Of a stretch of 64,000 nt of DNA, positions 57,970-64,000 are shown one piece after another. Numbering within the stretch: the stretch's first letter is position 1; each line of letters starts with the position of its first letter. Both the position numbers and the translations under genes were made by a program. A model generated the notes under the pieces. That model was given only the letters and a program-made list of their open reading frames with translations, ran no database searches and was not told the DNA's origin. Origin of the DNA: Polynucleobacter hallstattensis (lineage in GTDB: Bacteria; Pseudomonadota; Gammaproteobacteria; Burkholderiales; Burkholderiaceae); contig NZ_JACVPO010000002.1 in assembly GCF_018881835.1 (NCBI RefSeq), positions 682,001 to 746,000 on the forward strand. Reading direction: 5' to 3'.

Positions 57970-59843
57970 TATTTACCCCCATTGACTTGAATAATGTCTT
58001 CATCAAGTGAGACTGAGAAGATTTGGCCTGCTATAAATAAATTAATTTGACCATCCTCAGATCTGCCCTTTTCTGCAATTCTTGCTAGGAAGTTTCTTAT
58101 CCTCTGTAAATCGTGCGAATAGAACTCTTCAGCAACATATCCCGTTCCAGCCTTGAGTACACATTCAAAAGCCATCAAATCCAACACCAAATCATCATAT
58201 GATCCACTGCCACCCTCAAAGCGCACAATAATATGTCGATCAATCCAGTTCACCGAAGAAACAAGCGAATGATCCACTTGGTCAGACCCAAGACTCCATC
58301 CATCACGCATTGGAATCATCTGAATTTGATTTGATGGTATTTGTCTTGAAATAATTGCTGCATCAGAAGTTGCCCTACCAAAAGCAGGATCCACGAGATA
58401 TAGAAAGTTAGCACGTAACGCCAGTCTTACGCCCTGGATCATATGAAGGCCTGCCAAAAGTTGACCTTTATATTGGATAGTTTTTTGACTGGTTAAATTT
58501 CCATTCAAAATTTCGCTAAAAACATCCCCAAACTTAAAGCCTAGCCTCTCCAGCAATGTTCCATGTGAGGCATCATCATCAAAAAACGCTCTTCTTCGCA
58601 AGGCTGTAATAACCTTTCCGATTTGCTCAGCCTCCTGGTTTCTTTCTTTTTTATTTGTTGGGTTTGTATTAATTTCATCAATTCCATTTGCGGCATCAAT
58701 GTTTTTATAACGTCCGTCAAGAAGCAGTCTGAAATTTAAATCGAGTTCATTGTGTTCAAAAACATTTGCCTCGTTAAGCAATCTATCATCAACTTCTCGA
58801 ATTGCTCTTCTGCCTGGATCTAGCTTTAAAAGATTGCCTAAGACGGGTATACCTTTTACAAGTCTATCAAGCGGTATAGTGCTTGGCCTCGAAAAAATTA
58901 AATTATAGAAAGCGTACTCATGCTGCCAGCCATCAGTTTTATTTGTTCTACATTTTTCGTGAACATTCTCGCAAACCAAGCCACCAGTTAACAAATATGC
59001 TACCGACATCAATGCTTCACGTACCGTAACAACTCCGCCCAATCTCTCCACTGTTGCAAATAGCTCTTCCAATCTGTTTAATCGAGAACTACCTAACCCG
59101 CTTGCAGACTCGCTTAGTAAATTTCTATTTTTATAGATAGGGCATCTTGCCTGATTGGAGCAACTACCGCATGATTTATTCCACTTACCCCCATCCTCAG
59201 CCCATTTTTTAATTGCACTGCCTAAGATGCTTCGATCCTCAGAATCGGATCCTGCTATTGATTGGAAATTTAAATTAATAATATGTAATTGCCCATCTAG
59301 CGTACACAAACCTGTATCGAAAGACCCTGCAAATACTTTCTCTATTTTTTCTGAGATACCACCTTTTTCTCCGCGCGATATTACCGCGCGCAAACGTCCT
59401 TCATTTGCACAAATTACAGTAATAGAATCGTCATCTAGGGCAATTTCGCTTATAAATTTTTTTGCCTCGGATATTTCAAGCTCAGAAAAATCTTTATGTA
59501 TTTTTAGAGGGGGTTTATTTTTTTCTTTTTCTTCGCCAGTAATTTTTACCGTTCCATCGCATGAATTACGCAACAATTCGCGAGCTTTTGCGGGTGAATA
59601 TTCAAAATATTTCTCCAATAAACGCCTGCATAAATGAGTTTTTCCGTGCCCAGCATCCCCCGTCAAAACTATTAACTTTGCACCCGATTCAACCGCTTTC
59701 AACAGATAATCTAGAGCCTTAGTTTCGATGTCCAGTGCATCTGCATCCTTTTGATACTCCTCATATATCTGATCGTGTGCAGGGGTGAATGGCAAATGCC
59801 GATTCATTCTGGTTACATGAGAATTTATTTTTTGTTCAAGCAC
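57969..59843 (-). CDS. dptF: DptF-like P-loop ATPase
   Basis: The 624-residue protein has Walker A LTGDAGHGKTH (residues 62-69 core), a likely Walker B-type strand ITVICANEGRLR (NEG at 147-149) and a Cys cluster C225, C228, C234 (CGSCSNQARCPIYKN), which may bind zinc. Length, motifs and position as first gene are like DptF of phosphorothioation-dependent restriction. The gene starts a three-gene operon with 1- and 4-bp overlaps. A 221-bp spacer separates it from the divergent endonuclease candidate. Other defence STAND-like ATPases share some of these features. Confidence 0.7.
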   Translation of the reverse strand: MLEQKINSHVTRMNRHLPFTPAHDQIYEEYQKDADALDIETKALDYLLKAVESGAKLIVLTGDAGHGKTHLCRRLLEKYFEYSPAKARELLRNSCDGTVKITGEEKEKNKPPLKIHKDFSELEISEAKKFISEIALDDDSITVICANEGRLRAVISRGEKGGISEKIEKVFAGSFDTGLCTLDGQLHIINLNFQSIAGSDSEDRSILGSAIKKWAEDGGKWNKSCGSCSNQARCPIYKNRNLLSESASGLGSSRLNRLEELFATVERLGGVVTVREALMSVAYLLTGGLVCENVHEKCRTNKTDGWQHEYAFYNLIFSRPSTIPLDRLVKGIPVLGNLLKLDPGRRAIREVDDRLLNEANVFEHNELDLNFRLLLDGRYKNIDAANGIDEINTNPTNKKERNQEAEQIGKVITALRRRAFFDDDASHGTLLERLGFKFGDVFSEILNGNLTSQKTIQYKGQLLAGLHMIQGVRLALRANFLYLVDPAFGRATSDAAIISRQIPSNQIQMIPMRDGWSLGSDQVDHSLVSSVNWIDRHIIVRFEGGSGSYDDLVLDLMAFECVLKAGTGYVAEEFYSHDLQRIRNFLARIAEKGRSEDGQINLFIAGQIFSVSLDEDIIQVNGGK

Positions 59844-60064
59844 GGAATATCGACCTTATAAATTTTTTAGATTTTCATCTTTTTAGGGCTATGAATATGA
59901 TTTATATACCTAAATTAAGAAATTCAATATTAATTTTACTATTCATAAGGATCGCCTAATGAGCTATTAAACATGGGATTTCCAGAGTTTCATACAAAAA
60001 TGTCAAATACACTTTGAGTTCTGTAGAATTTGTTAACAAACCTAGAGGATTCAGAGGAAATTAA
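59844..60064. promoter_or_regulatory. Divergent promoter region, dptF-like gene and endonuclease gene
   Basis: An AT-rich 221-bp spacer lies between divergent starts. A ribosome-binding sequence GAGGAAA precedes the endonuclease ATG by 5 bp. No confident promoter hexamers were found, and there is no controller-protein gene near. Confidence 0.4.
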
Positions 60065-60868
60065 ATGAACGGTGGCGAAATTGCTGAAAAAAAATTTATC
60101 GCTACCTTGGGCTGCCTTATAGGCCAAAGGCTTCAACTATTGCCAGCACAAAGCCCTCCGATCACAATTAAAACGCTTGAAACCCCCTTTAAGCAATCAC
60201 TACGGCCAGTTGGAGTATTCCCAGCCTCAACTACGCCACAGGTGATTGAGCAGCTTACTGAAAGTGGACTAGTCACCTTTTGTAAGAACCATTCTATTGG
60301 TAAGGCTGGACCTTATTCAAAAGCAGATGTTTTTATTAATGGGGTTGGCTATTCGCTGAAATATACAAACTCTAGTCCACCAGCCTTAATCAACCACACT
60401 AGACGTACTGGCTGGGAATTTGCAGCACAGCACACTGGGGCAAGCATAGCCCAGCTGGATATCCTAATATCGGACTACTGGAGGTTACGTCTATCGGGCG
60501 TTATCTCTGAAGATACGGCCAATTCAGACCAAAATTCACCGTTTTCAAAGCATTTCAATACTCTACTTCCATTTTTAGAGTACTTCGCATTTGACGGGAC
60601 AGCCACAAAACTCTCATACCATCCTGCCAATGAAGTGATTGAATTTTCAGACCCTTGCGACATCACAACATGGAGACTGCTTAATAAGACGCAGCTAATT
60701 GCCAGCCTATGGCCACGGTTAGTTTTCTCGATCAGAAGCAAGAAAGGCATGCCCAGCGCAAGAATGTTTTCCTCTATGACAGTACAAGAAAAAGCATCCG
60801 TTATGCAATGGTCGCGCCAATTAAATGGGGAGCTAAAAGGGGCCTTGCACGTACGAATCAGACATTAA
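60065..60868 (+). CDS. Candidate type II restriction endonuclease
   Basis: The 267-residue protein lies convergent to a DNA cytosine methyltransferase with 6 bp between stops. It has a possible PD-(D/E)xK core: D88 in SKADVFINGVGYSLKY with S97-L98-K99 in place of (D/E)xK, then a conserved-looking NHTRRTGWEF. Its length is normal for type II enzymes. No homologue could be named, so the call comes from these residues and its place beside the methyltransferase. The recognition site is unknown. Confidence 0.6.
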   Translation: MNGGEIAEKKFIATLGCLIGQRLQLLPAQSPPITIKTLETPFKQSLRPVGVFPASTTPQVIEQLTESGLVTFCKNHSIGKAGPYSKADVFINGVGYSLKYTNSSPPALINHTRRTGWEFAAQHTGASIAQLDILISDYWRLRLSGVISEDTANSDQNSPFSKHFNTLLPFLEYFAFDGTATKLSYHPANEVIEFSDPCDITTWRLLNKTQLIASLWPRLVFSIRSKKGMPSARMFSSMTVQEKASVMQWSRQLNGELKGALHVRIRH

Positions 60869-60874
60869 ATGTAA

Positions 60875-61831
60875 TTACTTTTTGATTCTAGGTTTTTTTC
60901 CTGTGGCTAAATAGGCAACCATTTGCTCTGCCACCGCCTCAATCGCGTCTACAGCCACGCTATTCCCCAGCTGTTTCATTGCCTGACCCTTTGCAACTGG
61001 AAATTTAAAGGACTTAGGGAAGCCCATCATCCTCTTCCCCTCATCTGGACCAAGTCGTCGAACCTCTCCATCAACCAAATATGCATCCCAATTACGCCGA
61101 TCGTTGATACCGGAGCCCTTTCCACCCACCCTAAGGGTGAATCCAACCTCCCTTGAACAATCGCCGCCCCACACGTCTGACATATTGAACTTTAGTTTCT
61201 TCTTTTCAGGAAACTCAAACTGCTCTGGGTAAGCATAGTCATTACTAAATCCTATAATGAAAATTCTTGGTCTATGCTGGGGTAATCCGTAATCGGATGC
61301 CTTAACGATCTTGTAGTAAATCGTGTAATCCAACTCATTTTTTAAAATCTGCTTGATTGTGTCAAAAGTACGGCCATCATCATGATTCTCTAGATGGCGT
61401 ACATTTTCTAAAAAGAATGCTTTTGGTTTTTTTTCTTCCAAAATATCGCGAATCCAGAAAAACATGTTGCCCCGATCTTCCCGCTCTTCGTTAAATCCTT
61501 TTTTATGCCCAGCCTGAGAAAAAGGCTGACAAGGAAATCCTGCGCACAAAATGTCGTGATCTTTAATTTGCTTTTGGATATTCGTTAAATTCGTTATGTC
61601 ATTGTTGAATAATGGGCTCTCAAGCAAATCCTTTTCAAATAAATTAGGGGAAATTTTCCTAAAATTCTCGTAGTATGTTTGGCGTGCGAACGGATCTTTT
61701 TCAGATGCAAATACGCACTCAGCGCCTTGTCTATGAAAGGCTAAATGAAAGCCGCCGATCCCTGCGAATAGATCTATAAATCTTAATTTAGGCTTTGGTT
61801 TACTAGTTTTAGCGCTAGGCATTGTTTGCAA
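60875..61831 (-). CDS. DNA (cytosine-5)-methyltransferase
   Basis: The 318-residue enzyme has all main C5 motifs: I FIDLFAGIGGFHLAF, IV GFPCQPFSQAGHKKGF with catalytic C101, VI ENVRHLE (141-143), VIII QHRPRIFIIGF and X QLGNSVAVDAIEAV. The target recognition region is about 195-265, and the specificity cannot be read from it. A second Met at residue 4 is an alternative start. It would protect host sites against the convergent endonuclease. It follows an 83-residue gene by 18 bp. Confidence 0.95.
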   Translation of the reverse strand: MQTMPSAKTSKPKPKLRFIDLFAGIGGFHLAFHRQGAECVFASEKDPFARQTYYENFRKISPNLFEKDLLESPLFNNDITNLTNIQKQIKDHDILCAGFPCQPFSQAGHKKGFNEEREDRGNMFFWIRDILEEKKPKAFFLENVRHLENHDDGRTFDTIKQILKNELDYTIYYKIVKASDYGLPQHRPRIFIIGFSNDYAYPEQFEFPEKKKLKFNMSDVWGGDCSREVGFTLRVGGKGSGINDRRNWDAYLVDGEVRRLGPDEGKRMMGFPKSFKFPVAKGQAMKQLGNSVAVDAIEAVAEQMVAYLATGKKPRIKK

Positions 61832-61849
61832 TTCAAAATATTAGTCGAG

Positions 61850-62101
61850 TCATTTTATATCGGAGGGGTTAACCTTGCCTACCAAATCCCCCATAATCAT
61901 GCCACCTTCTCGATAGATTGCAATACATCGATTCAAACGGACAGACTTTGCCAACTCTTCATCATCCTCACATAGGTGAACCTCTTTTTGACAATCGTCA
62001 CAGAAACTTATCTTTTCATCGTCCGTAGGCGTTAACCCAGTCCACTGTGCCGTACATTTAAATGCAAATACGCAATTACGTATTGTTAACCCATCATTCA
62101 T
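61850..62101 (-). CDS. Small Cys-rich (probably zinc-binding) protein
   Basis: The 83-residue protein has cysteines at 10, 16, 34, 37, 44 and 59 and His42, with FCDDCQKEVHLCEDDEELAKS as the core, so zinc binding is likely. Small proteins of this pattern occur in many bacteria without a known function, as I recall. It lies 18 bp upstream of the methyltransferase and may be co-transcribed with it. Confidence 0.6.
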   Translation of the reverse strand: MNDGLTIRNCVFAFKCTAQWTGLTPTDDEKISFCDDCQKEVHLCEDDEELAKSVRLNRCIAIYREGGMIMGDLVGKVNPSDIK

Positions 62102-62127
62102 TTTTCATTCCTTTTTGCAAAATTACA

Positions 62128-62568
62128 TTACAAATAAGCGGACGGCTGGGGCAATCTGCCGCTTTCAATCTGCTGATACTCAAAGTATTCATATCCAATC
62201 TCACCCTCAAAATTATTGCCAATAATGTTGATGCAACTTTCCGTCAGTGAGACTGAATTACCAGTTTGCTTATCTACGCCACGATCACCATGAATAATGA
62301 TTTTTGGCAGTACAAAGCCCTTGTGACTATAGGTTCCTGACGTTATCTTTGGTAGCTTAAGCATCTGGTTAATCCCAATAAAAAGGAGTAATTCAAAAAA
62401 AGTGTTGTCTTTATCATCGGACTTAATTGATAGGTAACTTATCCAAGATTTGAATTTCCTTATTACAGCAGTCTCTATGGATACATCCCAGTTATATGCA
62501 TAATTCTCGACCGAGATTTCCTCATCATGGGCAATGGGACCTCCAAAAAGTAATTCAATCTTTGCCAT
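62128..62568 (-). CDS. Unknown protein of 146 residues
   Basis: The protein begins MAKIELLFGGPIAHDEEISV and appears soluble, with no motif I recognise. It lies 26 bp upstream of the Cys-rich small gene on the same strand and 15 bp after the DUF3857-like gene stop. It may belong either to the methyltransferase unit or to the following locus. Confidence 0.45.
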   Translation of the reverse strand: MAKIELLFGGPIAHDEEISVENYAYNWDVSIETAVIRKFKSWISYLSIKSDDKDNTFFELLLFIGINQMLKLPKITSGTYSHKGFVLPKIIIHGDRGVDKQTGNSVSLTESCINIIGNNFEGEIGYEYFEYQQIESGRLPQPSAYL

Positions 62569-62583
62569 GATTAATAAAACCCC

Positions 62584-64000
62584 CTACTCATAAAAAACCT
62601 GTGCTCGCATATCTTTTATAAAAATCTGATAAAAGTCTTTCCACTTCTGAAGCTCTTCAGGCTGACATACGGCACCAGGTCGCTGGACTTTCAAGACTCT
62701 TGTTACAGAGACAACGTTTTTAGATTCTTCATAGGTTGATTCATACTCTATGCCGCCTTTCTTATAACTCGTATTTGGCGGGATTCGCGTTACCTTGGCA
62801 TTGCTTGGGAAGCCAATCTTGTAGCTTTCCCCTATCCACTTAGTGGCACATGTATATGGCACAGTGAATTTCTCTGGAGGCCTGTCATTTGCAATGAGCG
62901 CTAGCTCACCGGGTGCGAGGCCTACAGGTATGGCTATAGCTCCTGGGCCAGGCACATTGGCAATAGCATCTAATGTGAACTCAGTATTTGTCGTAAACGG
63001 CTCATTTAAGTCATATACGTAACTGGTCGTGATCTTTCCTTCACCAGTCTGCCTAAATTTAGCCAGATCACTTCTGACGAGCTTTTCTGAAAGCGTAGTT
63101 TCCGCGCCCTCATATCTATAACGTGCATTAATTTCAGCACTGCCAAAGTACATGGTGTGCGTTTTTCCTTTAATCCGGCCATCCTTCTCTATTTGCATAG
63201 TGATACCGGTAAGGATTTTGCTATCTTCTTTTTTTGGCTTCGGCGTATGCCCCACCTTAGCTAACTTAGTTAATAAGGTCGGCTTATCTATCTCGCTTGA
63301 TGGCAAGGTACCAAATGGCGCCATCTCTGCCGTAGAGTCCAAATAGAGGTCCCAAGCTGGAATATAGGTAATGACATGGTTAAAGGGCCCAATTACTGGA
63401 TATTTAGGAAGCGTATAGGCTACGCCTGAGTTAATTAAGGCGCTACTTGCATTAATACCTTTAGCTGCCAGCAAGGCTATGAGCAACGCGTTGTGATCCT
63501 TGCAGTCGCCATAACGATTCTTCAGAATGCTTGTGGCGTCATGGGGCACGATACCTCCATCCCCAAGGTAGATGGCTACATATCGGATATTTCGAGATAC
63601 CCAGTTATAAAGCGCTCGAGCCCGCTCCTTCTTTAGGTTCAGCGTCTTATCTGCAGCCACCTTCTTATCCACGTCTTTAGTAATTTCATCAGCCATCTTC
63701 TGAATATCAGGAGTTACCAATGACTTATCCGTAATGCGAGCCTCATAGGCTTTAGCAAAGTCTTCTTGGCTAGCAAAGGTTGAGATATAGATATGAGGGG
63801 AAAAATCACTGCTAGCTACCTGAAGCTGCTCTTTCTTTTTCATCTTCAGATTTTGATAGGTATAACTCACATGGCGCACACCGTCTATTACCTCATCCCT
63901 GGTTTGCTTAACGTCTTTGATATCGCTATAGAGCTTTAGATCTTCGGGATAATTTAAGTTGTACTCATAAGACAATACCTCTGCATTCGGAGAAAACGTC
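62584..64000 (-). CDS. DUF3857/transglutaminase-like protein, N-terminus outside window
   Basis: The visible 472 residues contain a transglutaminase-like core: Cys in NRYGDCKDHNALLIALL, His in FNHVITYIP and Asp in LYLDSTAEM, the usual triad, followed by a beta-rich C-terminal domain (about 235-460). The frame is open to the window edge, so the start lies beyond; the N-terminal DUF3857 part and probably a signal peptide are missing. Family members are mostly exported and of unknown substrate. It could be host or island DNA. Confidence 0.85.
   Translation of the reverse strand, partial: TFSPNAEVLSYEYNLNYPEDLKLYSDIKDVKQTRDEVIDGVRHVSYTYQNLKMKKKEQLQVASSDFSPHIYISTFASQEDFAKAYEARITDKSLVTPDIQKMADEITKDVDKKVAADKTLNLKKERARALYNWVSRNIRYVAIYLGDGGIVPHDATSILKNRYGDCKDHNALLIALLAAKGINASSALINSGVAYTLPKYPVIGPFNHVITYIPAWDLYLDSTAEMAPFGTLPSSEIDKPTLLTKLAKVGHTPKPKKEDSKILTGITMQIEKDGRIKGKTHTMYFGSAEINARYRYEGAETTLSEKLVRSDLAKFRQTGEGKITTSYVYDLNEPFTTNTEFTLDAIANVPGPGAIAIPVGLAPGELALIANDRPPEKFTVPYTCATKWIGESYKIGFPSNAKVTRIPPNTSYKKGGIEYESTYEESKNVVSVTRVLKVQRPGAVCQPEELQKWKDFYQIFIKDMRAQVFYE

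Noticed and set aside
59155..59637. 160-residue open frame antisense to the dptF-like gene
   Set aside because: Shadow of a long gene with clear ATPase motifs; composition rich in Ser and Ile as expected of a reversed frame.
51641..61831. BREX or DISARM system
   Set aside because: No PglZ-type phosphatase, BrxL protease, DrmA helicase or DrmB protein is visible; the methyltransferase is a small type II C5 enzyme.
1..64000. CRISPR array, rRNA or tRNA genes
   Set aside because: No regular spaced repeats and no rRNA or tRNA gene were recognised apart from the tmRNA.

Overview
The window reads as a chromosome segment of a betaproteobacterium in the family Burkholderiaceae, most like Polynucleobacter. 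The evidence is the moderate GC content, the gene order rpsP-rimM-trmD-rplS and gyrA-serC-pheA-hisC-tyrA-aroA-cmk-rpsA-ihfB-lapB, the divergent ompA-ubiG-gph block, and a tmRNA whose tag reads ANDERFALAA. This assignment comes from gene order and protein style only; no database search was possible.

Positions 1-37762 are core genome. It starts with the 3' part of rsgA, then a CobD/CbiB-like membrane protein, a Nudix CoA pyrophosphatase and the rpsP-rimM-trmD-rplS operon (reverse strand). Two small envelope proteins follow, then a five-gene reverse-strand fatty-acyl block (HDAC-like deacetylase, acyl-CoA ligase, etfB, etfA, acyl-CoA dehydrogenase). Next come mltB, cysM, a ComEA-like protein and a three-gene set built around an exported TPR-CHAT protein. 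After these lie hldD, hldA, ugd, lapB, ihfB, rpsA, cmk, aroA, tyrA, hisC, pheA, serC and gyrA, all on the reverse strand. The block ends with ompA, ubiG, gph and ssrA on the forward strand.

From 37762 the window is a mobile island at the 3' end of ssrA. It starts with a tyrosine integrase facing inward. Next is a coupled two-gene unknown cassette. A phage-like module on the reverse strand follows: M15 endolysin, 3TM holin, major capsid, coiled-coil protein, portal, terminase large and small subunits, and a YdaU-like replication protein. It has packaging and lysis genes but no recognisable tail genes. An Xre-Fic pair (mobile mystery proteins A and B) interrupts the head genes on the opposite strand, preceded by three copies of a palindromic operator spaced exactly 33 bp. 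A 42-codon ORF and an AlpA-like regulator end the phage-like part.

Positions 51641-61831 hold the most unusual region. Three tightly coupled genes match the layout of the DptF-DptG-DptH (DndFGH) restriction ATPases, ending in a 1683-residue FtsK-like protein. No dndA-E phosphorothioation gene is visible. Instead the module sits beside a divergent candidate type II restriction endonuclease and a convergent DNA cytosine-C5 methyltransferase. Two small unknown genes precede the methyltransferase. The window ends inside a DUF3857/transglutaminase-like gene. No second copy of the ssrA end was seen, so the right boundary of the island is not established.
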